From Polyangiaceae bacterium (GTDB taxonomy: Bacteria; Myxococcota_A; Polyangia; Polyangiales; Polyangiaceae), in contig JADJRH010000001.1 of NCBI GenBank assembly GCA_016712345.1, positions 3,348,001 to 3,412,000 on the forward strand: DNA of 64,000 nucleotides. Direction: 5' to 3'. A program made the translations under genes and the position numbers. Below, piece by piece: positions 37,665 through 46,318 of this stretch; position 1 is the first letter of the stretch; each line of letters begins with the position of its first letter. Under the pieces are notes generated by a model. It was not told the DNA's origin and did no database searches. It worked only from the letters and a program-made list of their open reading frames with translations.

Positions 37665-38168
37665 TCAAAACGTTCCGACGAAGCCCACGCCTGTCATTGT
37701 CGGCGTCACAATTGGAGTGGGCGTAATGCTGAAGTTCCAAGCCGCGTCTTTTTTGGGCGGCGGCGCCGCGGGCGTGGCCTCGGTCTTCATAAAGATCGCT
37801 TCAGCCACAATGGCGAGGCCCGCTGCTTGAAGCAGCCCGTCCACCACCAAAAGGCCCGCACGAAGGTACACAAACGCGTCACACCCCGGATCGTCTTTGG
37901 GGCAACCGTTGAGCGCGAGCGCCCACCACGGACCGAGCACCGGTGCCTTCAACTCTTGTGCGCCCGGCCAATTGAGCGCCGCTTCAGACCCTAAAAAAGC
38001 AGCGCCGTACGCAACACCTGTGACTAGCAGCCCGCCCGTAATGAGCTTTGGTCGCACCGACGACGGTGGATAACGCACCGGCGGATCTTCCGCTTGTGCT
38101 GGCGCGCTTGCCGCACCGAGAGCCAAACAAACCGCCGCTGCGGTCCACCATCGACGCGCTGAAGACAC
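37665..38168 (-). CDS. Hypothetical membrane protein with signal peptide
   Basis: GTG start at 38168, overlapping by one base the TAG stop of the upstream lipoprotein gene, so the two are coupled. The N-terminus is a cleavable signal (to ASAPAQAED) and two more hydrophobic segments follow (LITGGLLVTGVAYGAAFL and LRAGLLVVDGLLQAAGLAIV), with Cys-containing loops (NGCPKDDPGCD) between them. The C-terminal segment (WNFSITPTPIVTPTMTGVGF) resembles the end of outer-membrane or periplasmic proteins of Myxococcota. The function is unknown. Confidence 0.68.
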   Translation of the reverse strand: MSSARRWWTAAAVCLALGAASAPAQAEDPPVRYPPSSVRPKLITGGLLVTGVAYGAAFLGSEAALNWPGAQELKAPVLGPWWALALNGCPKDDPGCDAFVYLRAGLLVVDGLLQAAGLAIVAEAIFMKTEATPAAPPPKKDAAWNFSITPTPIVTPTMTGVGFVGTF

Positions 38169-38689
38169 TACTTCTTCCCCGGCTTTTTCGGATCGGCCGG
38201 GGCCGCCTTCACGGGGATGTCGAGGTCGTACGGAACTTCAAGCGGGTCGCCGTCGAAAGGCAAAATGATCTCCGCTTGAAACGCCCGCTTAATGCAGGCT
38301 TCCATCGCTGTTCCGCCCCACGGCGCCCCGACGGTGACCTCGGTAATGCGGCTCTTTTGACCATCGAGCAGCACCTTGATCTCGCCTTTGCCACCTTTGC
38401 CGTCGGGCACGCTTCCGGTGCACGTTTCAGCGTTTCGGGCGGCGCGTTTGAGCACCACTTCAATTTGCTCGCGCTGCGCGGCATTCAAGCCGCCGGCACC
38501 GCCGCTGTCACCCGTCGACGCGGGCGGAGGTGTACTCACGCTCGTTTCTTCGGTAGAGGCAGTGGTTTCGCCGCCTGTTGTTTCACCGCCCGTCGGTGTT
38601 TCGGGGTTGGATTGTCCGCCCGAACAGGCGGCCATAAAAGGAGCGAGTACCAATACCCATCGCGTCCAGGAAATTGCGCCGCGAACCAC
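38168..38689 (-). CDS. Lipoprotein with TonB/AgmX-like C-terminal domain
   Basis: A lipobox (FMAAC) is followed by a Thr/Gly/Ser-rich linker. The C-terminal ~100 residues (QREQIEVVLKRAARNAETC, GEIKVLLDGQKSRITEVTVG, MEACIKRAFQAEIILPF) show the pattern of AgmX/PglI or TonB-type C-terminal domains: one Cys in the first helix and a second Cys in the xACIxxA helix, which could form a disulphide. Such domains occur in Myxococcota gliding and envelope proteins. It is coupled to the downstream membrane protein by a one-base overlap. The cellular partner is unknown. Confidence 0.72.
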   Translation of the reverse strand: MVRGAISWTRWVLVLAPFMAACSGGQSNPETPTGGETTGGETTASTEETSVSTPPPASTGDSGGAGGLNAAQREQIEVVLKRAARNAETCTGSVPDGKGGKGEIKVLLDGQKSRITEVTVGAPWGGTAMEACIKRAFQAEIILPFDGDPLEVPYDLDIPVKAAPADPKKPGKK

Positions 38690-39532
38690 GGGAAACCTCC
38701 AGCTTTGTGCGAGAACTGGCGCACCCTAGTCCCACCCCCGGCCACTGTCCACGACGTTTCCACGTTCGAGCAAGACCCAGCCGCCGACCTTGGGCGCCCC
38801 GTTTCAAAGAGGTCACTTGGGGCACCCAGCAACGACTTGAAATACCCCGACACCTGAAACGTCGTATTCACCACGGAGTTCCCCAGCGGCGCATGCGCCT
38901 CATTCGAACGGCGAGTAACTCGTTGCGGTTGAGTTGTCGATGCAGCAGAAAAGAGCCCGTTCTGGGAGGTCCGGCGACTTGAGATGTCCATCAGGTCGCC
39001 ATCCACCGGTCTCGCCGGTCTCTCGTTTTCGTCGTGGCTGCGCTCGCCACAGAACTCCATCTGGAGAACCCGACGCGCCACGCTGTTCGCTTTTCCGCTT
39101 GGCGACGGGCAAGGGTGTCCCAAACGTCTCGACAAGACTGGATCCGTGCCTTGCAGAACGTTCCGCTAAAGGGAAGTTACCTAGGAGGCACGGAGAGCAC
39201 GGAGATCCACGGAGTTTTTTGTATTTCAGACTGCAATCGTCTCGCACCACACTAACCGATTCCCCTGTCAGGTTGGGATCACGGGTGATGTGTACCCATT
39301 GCAGCCAAAGAAACAAAAAACTCCGTGACCCTCTGTGTTCTCCGTGATTCCGTGGTGAAGAGACGTCACAGGCATCCAGGCGTTGGCGTGACGTTTCAGC
39401 CGTCGCTCTGCGATGGGGCAGCACGTCACCATGGTTTCTATTTGATCCACGCTTTGGGCACGTTTCATCGCCGGCCAAGCCCCAAAATGGAGCGCAAAAT
39501 TGGGTAAATCCAACAACCACGGCCGGGATGGA
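38690..39532. repeat. Non-coding region containing a ~40-48 bp imperfect inverted repeat
   Basis: No believable gene is present. The arms are about 39188-39227 (GGCACGGAGAGCACGGAGAT then a CACGGAG-TTTTTT-GT core) and about 39310-39357, which reads as its reverse complement with several mismatches (CTCCGTG repeats). The loop is about 82 bases. CACGGAG-type repeats recur widely in environmental genomes, but their nature is unsettled. The long minus-strand ORFs across it merely translate the repeats. The rest of the interval holds no feature I can name. Confidence 0.6.
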
Positions 39533-41203
39533 ATGGTCTGTGCTCAACTGGCACTCTTGTCCATGCTTCGCGTAAGTTGTTTTGGTACAGGCGTTTTTTT
39601 CTGCACATCACTCTTGGTGGGCTGTGAGCCTCCGCACGATCATGAGCCCGACGGCCCCGAGCCGCTCGGCGAAGCCGTTTCGGCCATCAGCGTTCAAGAA
39701 GCGATGAATGGCAGTTGTTCAACTGTCAGTGTCAAAGGGCTCAGTTTACAGATTATCGCTCAGTCCGCGTGCATTGCTCCCGGCTCATTCGTTGAAGTTC
39801 CGGCCGAGCCAAACATCCACTTTTCAAACACCGTATTGCCGTATTTGGAACAGCCGGCAAAAGACGCTCTTGTTGCAGCACTCCAGGGTTCACCCGGCAT
39901 GGACTTGCACGTAAACTCCATGCTTCGAACAGTGGCCCAGCAATACCTGCTTTATCAATGGTACCTAAACGGCCTATGTGGCATTCCCCTCGCGGCCACA
40001 CCTGGAAACTCCAACCATGAAACCGGCCTTGCGCTCGATGTAGATGAGTACACAGCGTGGAAGAGCGCCCTCACAGCCAATGGGTTTAAGTGGTACGGAA
40101 GCGCGGATCCTTACCATTACGACTACGTGGGCCCCGGCGCCGTCAATTACAAGGGGACCGACGTATTGGCCTTTCAGATGTTGTGGAATAAAAACCACCC
40201 GGAAGACCTCATTGCCGAAGACGGTGACTACGGCCCTCAAACAGAAGCTCGCCTAAAACAATCGCCCGCAGACGGGTTTCCCAAAGGCCCCGATTGCGCC
40301 GAAAAGCCGCCCAAACCCGATATTCAACTCACGCTCACCATGCTCGACGCCGACGACACATTCACCGACGGCGCTTCGAAAGATAGAATCGACCTTTTTC
40401 AGACGCGCGAGTACACTCTTGAAATAACCGCTTCAAACACCGGAAATGCCCCCGCCGACAACGTGGAACTCGGCATTACCATGCCCGGCCCATACGTTCT
40501 CGCCAATGACTATTTGATCGAAACCGACTTTGGACACCCCGGCACGTTTGAAGAAAACGACGCCAACACAGACCCATTAAATCCGGCTCATCAAACTCCT
40601 TTGGGCAACGAGATTACTTTTAAACTCAATGCCTTTTCCAAAGGAGAAACAAAACGCATCACCCTTCCTGTCCTTTCAGGTGACCCTTCTCTGGAGTCTG
40701 AAATAAGTCCCGATATCCAACTCTGGGTAAAAGACATTCCCGGAGCCTACCATCAAGAAACGTTTGATGGACCGGCCGACAATATTGAAAACTCACAAAC
40801 ATTCAATGGTGGCAGTTTGCAATTGCCGCTCGGAATCGACGTTTATCATCCCACCCGTTGGGAGTGGAATACCAACCGTCGCGAAGGATGGGAGTCCACC
40901 AACAGCGGCGTTGTTGTGGCCAAACCCGACTTCGGTGTTCTATCGGTGAGCCTACCCGACAACACCGCCTTTGACGGGCCGCTCGCCGTGGGCCCTGTAC
41001 TCAACGTATCGGCCGACGAACTCACCGGTTTTGAAATCAGCGGTCGAACCGACGCCGGCACTCTGACAGTAAGGGAGGCTCCGGCGGGGACGACATCAAC
41101 AATGGCCAGGGTGGTGTGGATATCGATCGCGGAAAACCCATGTGCAGCTGCGATCTACCCGGCGGATCTACCCAGAATGAAACTTCCAATTGGATGTGGG
41201 TAG
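39533..41203 (+). CDS. Secreted D-Ala-D-Ala carboxypeptidase-like protein (M15/VanY) with peptidoglycan-binding segment
   Basis: The N-terminus carries a signal peptide with lipobox LLVGC. The VanY/M15 domain (~130-205) shows the metal ligands and Asp in SNHETGLALDVDEYTAW and the last His in DPYHYDYVG. A peptidoglycan-binding-like segment follows (VLAFQMLWNKNHPEDLIAED, then GDYGPQTEARL), then ~280 residues of beta-rich sequence. VanY-type enzymes remove the terminal D-Ala of peptidoglycan peptides. The written frame ends at 41203 after ~35 odd residues. A MYXO-CTERM tail lies in the -1 frame, so the original C-terminus was probably different. ATG 39533 is favoured over the TTG at 39500. Confidence 0.83.
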   Translation: MVCAQLALLSMLRVSCFGTGVFFCTSLLVGCEPPHDHEPDGPEPLGEAVSAISVQEAMNGSCSTVSVKGLSLQIIAQSACIAPGSFVEVPAEPNIHFSNTVLPYLEQPAKDALVAALQGSPGMDLHVNSMLRTVAQQYLLYQWYLNGLCGIPLAATPGNSNHETGLALDVDEYTAWKSALTANGFKWYGSADPYHYDYVGPGAVNYKGTDVLAFQMLWNKNHPEDLIAEDGDYGPQTEARLKQSPADGFPKGPDCAEKPPKPDIQLTLTMLDADDTFTDGASKDRIDLFQTREYTLEITASNTGNAPADNVELGITMPGPYVLANDYLIETDFGHPGTFEENDANTDPLNPAHQTPLGNEITFKLNAFSKGETKRITLPVLSGDPSLESEISPDIQLWVKDIPGAYHQETFDGPADNIENSQTFNGGSLQLPLGIDVYHPTRWEWNTNRREGWESTNSGVVVAKPDFGVLSVSLPDNTAFDGPLAVGPVLNVSADELTGFEISGRTDAGTLTVREAPAGTTSTMARVVWISIAENPCAAAIYPADLPRMKLPIGCG

Positions 41204-41256
41204 GTTTGACACTCGCCGCGCTTTCACGCCGTCGCAAGCAAATTGCCGGCGGATAA
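41044..41256 (+). pseudogene. Out-of-frame MYXO-CTERM sorting tail of the M15 peptidase gene
   Basis: Read in the frame of the stop at 41254-41256, this stretch gives a Gly/Asp-rich segment, then PMCSCDLPGG, a hydrophobic helix (WMWVGLTLAALS) and a basic end (RRRKQ). That order (Cys motif, helix, Arg cluster) is the MYXO-CTERM sorting signal of Myxococcota. It lies -1 to the peptidase frame. The junction falls around 41060-41075, where one base would have to be re-read or restored. Its end overlaps the convergent FAD enzyme gene by 33 bp. It is evidence of lineage and of a frame break. Confidence 0.7.
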
Positions 41257-42696
41257 CCAGCCTGACATGCCACTATATCCGGGCGGGTGCCCGGTGCTCC
41301 CGCAGAGATACAAATTCTCAATAGGTGTACACCCGCCCCGACATCCCGGCATGGACCGCAAAAAAAACGATTGAGACAGGTTGGTTTCTCCCCCGTAGAG
41401 TTGCCCCCCGGTCAGTGAAAAACGCTCTTCCAAGTCAACGGGCAAGTTTACTTCCACGTGATCTACCCATTGTTCAATGCCCGGCGCGTGCTCGCCGAGC
41501 AGCCGCAAAACCGCTTCTTTTACCCGTGACCTATCTGTCCAACCCGACGGCACATAAAGCACTGTCACAGCGAGAACGTGCGCCCCAGTCGGCGCGCGGC
41601 TTGGATCGCCCCGCGACGGGAGCGTGACAAATATGGGTGGATCGGCTGGCAAATTACCGCGTTTTGCCTCGTCCCAAGCTCGCTCAATCGACTCCACGTC
41701 ATTGGCGATCACAAGTGTACCCAAAAGATCCTCCTCGCCCACCCCCGCAAATTCAGGTTGTTTTCGAAGGGCGATAAACACCCGTGCCACGTTGCCCCGA
41801 TACCGCACTTGCCTCACGCGCCGCAGACACTCCGGCTCCAAATGGTAAGGTGGGATCAGTTGACCAAACGTCCTTTGCACATCCAAGTCGCTTGCGATTC
41901 GTTTGGCCTCCACGGTGCGATCTCCCGCCGACACCCCCCAGGCCGACCCGGCATCCACATCCACCGCAAGGGGCCCCAACCCCATTTCGATCTCACCCCC
42001 CAACGACCGAACCTTGTCCGCCAACAGAGCCGTGATTCTACCCAAACCGCCCACCACCTGAGGGCCCGAAAGGCCATCGTTCAGCGCTTCATGAACGAGG
42101 TAGTTCCACACATTTGTTCTCGCAAATGGCCCTTCATTTAACCCATAAACTGAACCTATACTGAGAGCCACCCGGTCCGCGAATGGCAAATTCAACTCCA
42201 GAGAAAGTTCACGCGCGCTCATAAAACCCAAGCGCAGCACTTCCATCATTTCGCGTTCCCCCAAACCGAGCAGTTGTGCTCCAATCATTGACAGAGCCTC
42301 GGCTTCAGAACCCGTCATGTTGGGTAGATCCCCAACCGGACTTGCGTGGAGCGCCTGAAGCAAGGCCGTTCCGTTTCGAAATGCGGCGGGCAACACAGCC
42401 TTTTGAAATCTACCCACGCTCACTTCAGAGGCGTTGTGGGCTTTTCCAATGACTGTAACTGTTCTTCGCGGCAACACCGCAATTGAAAGCCCCAATTCCT
42501 GTTCGATCATGGGGTGAAGCGGCGCACTTGAAAGCGCCGTATCGGCCCAGAACCCCGGATGAAACTCATGACTTGATACCGGACCACCTAAATGGTCACT
42601 GGGCTCCAATACAAGCACACGTTTTTTGGCAGCGAGCAAACGAGCCGCCGCAGCCAGCGCATTGGGGCTTGACCCCACAATGATCACATCATGCAT
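41224..42696 (-). CDS. Phytoene-dehydrogenase-like FAD oxidoreductase (second of pair)
   Basis: ATG 42696 (MHDVIIVGSSPNALAAAARL) opens with the FAD/NAD-binding Rossmann motif; the GxGxxG position reads GSSPNA, which is weakened. The next GG pair (SDHLGGPVSSHEF) is present. The C-terminus (ENLYLCGSTGHPPGYSGMSG) is the family's second FAD motif. The start is one base after the stop of the first FAD enzyme. Enzymes of this CrtI/PYROXD2-like group oxidise C-C or C-N bonds; the substrate is unknown. It is the last gene of the cluster regulated from the TetR side. Confidence 0.83.
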   Translation of the reverse strand: MHDVIIVGSSPNALAAAARLLAAKKRVLVLEPSDHLGGPVSSHEFHPGFWADTALSSAPLHPMIEQELGLSIAVLPRRTVTVIGKAHNASEVSVGRFQKAVLPAAFRNGTALLQALHASPVGDLPNMTGSEAEALSMIGAQLLGLGEREMMEVLRLGFMSARELSLELNLPFADRVALSIGSVYGLNEGPFARTNVWNYLVHEALNDGLSGPQVVGGLGRITALLADKVRSLGGEIEMGLGPLAVDVDAGSAWGVSAGDRTVEAKRIASDLDVQRTFGQLIPPYHLEPECLRRVRQVRYRGNVARVFIALRKQPEFAGVGEEDLLGTLVIANDVESIERAWDEAKRGNLPADPPIFVTLPSRGDPSRAPTGAHVLAVTVLYVPSGWTDRSRVKEAVLRLLGEHAPGIEQWVDHVEVNLPVDLEERFSLTGGQLYGGETNLSQSFFLRSMPGCRGGCTPIENLYLCGSTGHPPGYSGMSGWLSAGNLLATA

Positions 42697-42697
42697 A

Positions 42698-44290
42698 TCA
42701 AGCCGACTCCTCTTGAAAGTCGCGAAGGAGCGACATGGCCGCATTGCGTCCGGGAGCACCTGTAATGCACCCGCCCGGATGCGTGGAAGCACCGCACATC
42801 CAAAGGTGTTTAATGGGAGATTTATAATGGGCGAACGTGGGTACAGGTTTTAAGAAAAAGAGCTGGTGGAGCGCCAATTCGCCCTGAAAAATGTTGCCAC
42901 TCGAAAGTGCAAATTGACGTTCCAACTCATCGGGGGTGTTAATGTGTTTAAATAGAATTTTGCTCTTGATGTCGGGGCTGTACTGACTGAGAGTATCAAT
43001 CACAATATCCAAAAATGTTGCTCGTTTTTCGGCATTCCACCCACCTTCAAGTTCTGAAGATGCGTATTGCACAAAGAGCGACATCACATGTTTTCCGGGT
43101 GGTGCCATACCCGGATCAAGCAACGACGGAATTAAGGCATCCATAAACGGCCTTGTTGACCATCCCCCGTATTTGGCGTCGTCGTAGGCTTTTTCAACGT
43201 AGTCAATGCTCGGTGCAATCTCAATTGAACCGCGATAGAGCGCTTCTTTGCCCTTTGGAATAGAGGTAAACGTGGGCAGTCCGTCGAGCGCCAAATTCAC
43301 TTTGCAAGCGGCGCTTGTTGTTCGAAATCGCCGAATGTCGTTAACAAAGTCCGGTGACAGCTCTTTTTTATCTACCAAATTCAAAAACGTTACTTTGGCA
43401 TCTGCGTTTGAAATAATGCGTCTCGCATAAAACTCATCTCCATTTTCAAGAGCCACCCCTTTGGCAACGCCGTCTTTTATAATCACCTGTTTCACCGCGG
43501 CATTGGTGCGCACTTCAACCCCAAACGACCTTGCCGCCGAATAAACGGCCTGTGCAAACGCCCCTGTTCCGCCGCGTGGAAATGCCCACGCCCGAAACAC
43601 ACCGTCTATTTCTCCCAAATAATGATGCAGGAGCACATAGCCCGTTCCCGCCGACCGCGGCCCTAGAAACGTGCCGATAATGCCACTTGTACACTTGGTG
43701 CCTTTTAAGGCTTCTCCCTCAAACCACTCATCCAAAAAGTCGGCGGCGCTTGTTGTGAGCAATCGACACAACAGGTCAAAGTCTGACTTGGACATGGCGC
43801 GCAGTCGTTCTGCGATCATGGCCATTGCCATTTTATCCCGCGGATCGTTTGAAGCGGGATTGGGTGGAGCGATGTCCAGCAGGGGCTTCACCCATAAAGC
43901 AATGCGCTTCATTGTGGCGGCGTATTCAGGATAAATGTCCGCGTCGCGCCGATTGTGACGCGCTATTTCTTCACGCGTCATGTCATGATCTGGCCAGTCG
44001 GCAAAATAGTCCCCACTCTGGAGCGGAACCAAGGTGCTTTCGAGTGGCATTAACTCAAGTCCGTGTTTCGCAAGTGACAGTTCGCGAATGACTTCAGGCC
44101 GGAGAAGACTGATGAGGTAAGAGCCTGTTAAAAACTTAAACCCCGGAAAAATCTCTTCGGTGATTGTTGCGCCGCCCACAACGGGGCGCCTTTCGAGAAC
44201 AAGCACTTTTTTGCCCGCACGAGCCAAATAAGCAGCGTGCACAAGCCCATTGTGACCCGCGCCGATCACAATTGCGTCATACCCACTCAT
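42698..44290 (-). CDS. Phytoene-dehydrogenase/PYROXD2-like FAD oxidoreductase (first of pair)
   Basis: The ATG at 44290 gives an ideal FAD motif, IVIGAGHNGLVHAAYLARAG, with LERRPVVGGATITEEIFPGF next, the usual GG doublet. The C-terminal FAD motif is HLWMCGASTHPGGCITGAPG. About 530 residues, normal for the family. It starts one base after the GcvT-family gene stop and ends one base before the next FAD enzyme, so all three are tightly coupled. Together with GcvT it suggests oxidation of an N-methyl or amino compound with transfer of a one-carbon unit to folate. That pathway is inferred from the gene company. Confidence 0.87.
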   Translation of the reverse strand: MSGYDAIVIGAGHNGLVHAAYLARAGKKVLVLERRPVVGGATITEEIFPGFKFLTGSYLISLLRPEVIRELSLAKHGLELMPLESTLVPLQSGDYFADWPDHDMTREEIARHNRRDADIYPEYAATMKRIALWVKPLLDIAPPNPASNDPRDKMAMAMIAERLRAMSKSDFDLLCRLLTTSAADFLDEWFEGEALKGTKCTSGIIGTFLGPRSAGTGYVLLHHYLGEIDGVFRAWAFPRGGTGAFAQAVYSAARSFGVEVRTNAAVKQVIIKDGVAKGVALENGDEFYARRIISNADAKVTFLNLVDKKELSPDFVNDIRRFRTTSAACKVNLALDGLPTFTSIPKGKEALYRGSIEIAPSIDYVEKAYDDAKYGGWSTRPFMDALIPSLLDPGMAPPGKHVMSLFVQYASSELEGGWNAEKRATFLDIVIDTLSQYSPDIKSKILFKHINTPDELERQFALSSGNIFQGELALHQLFFLKPVPTFAHYKSPIKHLWMCGASTHPGGCITGAPGRNAAMSLLRDFQEESA

Positions 44291-44291
44291 G

Positions 44292-45503
44292 TCACGCCCG
44301 CTTTCGCTCAGGATTGAAGAACGGCAACGTTGTTGTGACCGCAGCAAACGGCCGCCGCTCTCGATCAACCATTAAGTCGATTGTCAGTTTGTTGCCCGCC
44401 CGCGCAACGCGTGCTGCCACCTGCGCCAGCGCAATATACTTTTTGAGGGTAGGTGACCACGTTCCACTGGTTGCGTACCCCACCTGTTCCCGGTCCAAAA
44501 AAAGCGGCGTTACAACGCGCCACGGAATAAACGGGAGCGGCGTTAATAGGCCCAGTTCTTCGTGTGCGGACATAAAAGCGGCATGGTCAATTTCCAACCC
44601 CGTCAACTTCAGCCCATCGGTCTTTAACCTGTCTTGCATCAGGGCCTTTTTCCCAACCATGTCCCCTTTATGGAGGTGCACGGCCCACCCCAAACCCAAC
44701 TCAAATGGTGAGCTGGCCTGGTTTGCCGTAAAAGCCTTTGGCGAAGGCGTATAGTCCACATCGAGCATCACCAGCCCCGCTTCAATTCTCGCCACGTCCA
44801 TTGCCCAAATGCCACAAGGCATTAGGCCAAAAGACGCACCCTCTGAAACAACAGCGTCCCACACGTCGAGCGCATGTTCCGCCCTAATCCACAATTCGTA
44901 TCCAAGATCTCCTGTGTACCCGGTTCGCGTGAGCAATACAGGTCTCTGTGCAATTTCAATAGAACGCATCCAATGATATTTCACGTCGGACAACCTCACG
45001 CCCGTGAGCTTTTCGAGCAGCGCGCGCGAAGTTGGGCCTTGAAGTGACAATGCCGCTGTTTCATCGGACTCATCGGCAATGAAAACGTCAAACCCGTGGG
45101 CATTGTCACCCAACCAGCGCCAACTGCTTTCGGCCGATGTGAGCCGAAACTCATGGTCATCGAGCCGCATGACTGTTCCGTCGTCAACCACCTTGCCCCG
45201 CGAATCACACCATGGCCCATAAGCCACTTGGCCCACGGAAAGCTTTGACAAGTCACGGGTGACAAGCCTGTTTAAGAATGCCAGTGAGTCTTTTCCAGAG
45301 ACTCGATATTTGAAAAGCGGCGACACATCAATTAACGCGCACGCGTTTCGAATGGCGAGGTATTCGCGGTCGGGTGCCATTTCATAACAGCTGGCCACGG
45401 TGAAGCCGGCCCACCGCCGCCACGCATTGCCCTGCATGAGTTCGCTTGTTCGAGGGTGAAAGGGCGTGACTTTAAGCGAGAGCATACCCATGCCGTCGCG
45501 CAT
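44292..45503 (-). CDS. GcvT-family (aminomethyltransferase-like) protein
   Basis: 403 residues. The family pattern is visible: ALIDVSPLFKYRVSGKDSLA, then FLNRLVTRDL; the folate-binding region RTGYTGDLGYELWI; and a C-terminal barrel with GYATSGTWSPTLKKYIALA. GcvT proteins transfer methylene groups from an aminomethyl donor to tetrahydrofolate; relatives demethylate dimethylglycine, sarcosine or DMSP. The start at 45503 is chosen for its GGAG (nine bases upstream). It lacks neighbours for the glycine cleavage system (gcvH, gcvP), so it is likely a specialised demethylase. A 13-bp dyad (TCAAGCTGCTTGA, 45528-45540) sits just upstream. It is the first gene of the three-gene unit. Confidence 0.85.
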   Translation of the reverse strand: MRDGMGMLSLKVTPFHPRTSELMQGNAWRRWAGFTVASCYEMAPDREYLAIRNACALIDVSPLFKYRVSGKDSLAFLNRLVTRDLSKLSVGQVAYGPWCDSRGKVVDDGTVMRLDDHEFRLTSAESSWRWLGDNAHGFDVFIADESDETAALSLQGPTSRALLEKLTGVRLSDVKYHWMRSIEIAQRPVLLTRTGYTGDLGYELWIRAEHALDVWDAVVSEGASFGLMPCGIWAMDVARIEAGLVMLDVDYTPSPKAFTANQASSPFELGLGWAVHLHKGDMVGKKALMQDRLKTDGLKLTGLEIDHAAFMSAHEELGLLTPLPFIPWRVVTPLFLDREQVGYATSGTWSPTLKKYIALAQVAARVARAGNKLTIDLMVDRERRPFAAVTTTLPFFNPERKRA

Positions 45504-45550
45504 GAAACACCACTCCGCCGCGCCGGGTCAAGCTGCTTGAATTTTGGGTG

Positions 45551-45578
45551 TTGACAACTTCGCTGAACCGAGTATCTT
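45551..45578 (+). promoter_or_regulatory. Promoter of the TetR-family gene
   Basis: -35 TTGACA (45551-45556), 16-base spacer, -10 TATCTT (45573-45578). It points at the tetR start. Transcription would begin near 45585, only a few bases before ATG 45589, so the mRNA may be almost leaderless. The -10 overlaps the left arm of the palindrome, which fits autorepression. Confidence 0.6.
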
Positions 45579-45612
45579 CATTTTCGGAATGAACGTTCCG
45601 TCCGAAAATGAA
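45577..45612. promoter_or_regulatory. 36-bp near-perfect palindrome, likely TetR operator
   Basis: The arms TTCATTTTCGGA (45577-45588) and TCCGAAAATGAA (45601-45612) are exact reverse complements, and the centre GAACGTTC (45591-45598) is itself palindromic; only AT/CG at 45589-45590 and 45599-45600 breaks it. It covers the -10 box and the first codons of the TetR gene. Its length would fit two TetR dimers, and the divergent gcvT operon starts about 74 bases away. Confidence 0.7.
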
Positions 45613-46287
45613 CCCGCGCGGCAGCATGCCAGTGAAACTTCGCGCACCCGAGGTCGGCCTCGGGTCGGTGACAAGCGCGCGCAGGTGCTCGCGGCCGCGT
45701 TGGAATTGTTTGCGGAACGCGGATATCACGGCACCGCCGTTCCTGAAGTGGCTCAAAAAGCGGGAGTTGGCACCGGCACTTTGTACCGCTTTTTTCCCAC
45801 AAAAGAGGCTCTCGTAAACGTTGTTTACCGTGAGGCAAAAGCTCGCTTGGGGGCGGTGCTTCTCACGGGGCTTGACCAAGAGCCTCCCGGTAAAACGTGG
45901 TTTATGGCGCTTTGGTCCCGGCTGGCATCGTTTGCCAAGAGTGAGCCTTTGGCATTTCAATTTCTCGAAATGCAAGATCATGTGCCTTATCTCGACGAGC
46001 AGAGTCGACAAATTGAGTTACAGATATTGGCCCCTCTTTGGCTCAAGGGTCAAAACTTTACCCGTCAAAACGCCGAGTCTTCACTGCCTGTAGATGTGGC
46101 AATCGCCCTTGTGTGGGGGGCTTTTGTGGGCCTCATCAAGGCTGAAAGGCTTGGGTATATCACTATCACCGATGCGTCGCTTGCCGCCGCGGGTGACGCT
46201 TGTTTTCGCATTGTCGGTTCAGAATCGGTTTCCAAACCTGCTGTGCGCCCCTCGCGTTCCCGGTCGGGCCGGCCCACAACGGTTTGA
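45589..46287 (+). CDS. TetR-family transcriptional regulator
   Basis: Residues ~20-80 form the TetR helix-turn-helix domain: RGRPRVGDKRAQVLAAALEL, then FAERGYHGTAVPEVAQKAGV, followed by GTGTLYRFFPTKEAL, the canonical recognition-helix block. The C-terminal ligand domain is about 140 residues. The start is the ATG at 45589 inside the palindrome; no better start exists in frame. It is divergent from the GcvT-FAD operon, the usual arrangement for a ligand-responsive repressor of that operon and of itself. The inducer is unknown. Confidence 0.92.
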   Translation: MNVPSENEPARQHASETSRTRGRPRVGDKRAQVLAAALELFAERGYHGTAVPEVAQKAGVGTGTLYRFFPTKEALVNVVYREAKARLGAVLLTGLDQEPPGKTWFMALWSRLASFAKSEPLAFQFLEMQDHVPYLDEQSRQIELQILAPLWLKGQNFTRQNAESSLPVDVAIALVWGAFVGLIKAERLGYITITDASLAAAGDACFRIVGSESVSKPAVRPSRSRSGRPTTV

Positions 46288-46318
46288 AATAGCCTCACGT
46301 CACCTCAGGAGAAGTCTC

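Noticed and set aside
38900..39547. Minus-strand ORF of 215 aa across the CACGGAG repeat
   Set aside because: Reads NHGEHRGS-type residues that result from the repeat itself; no believable start or domain.
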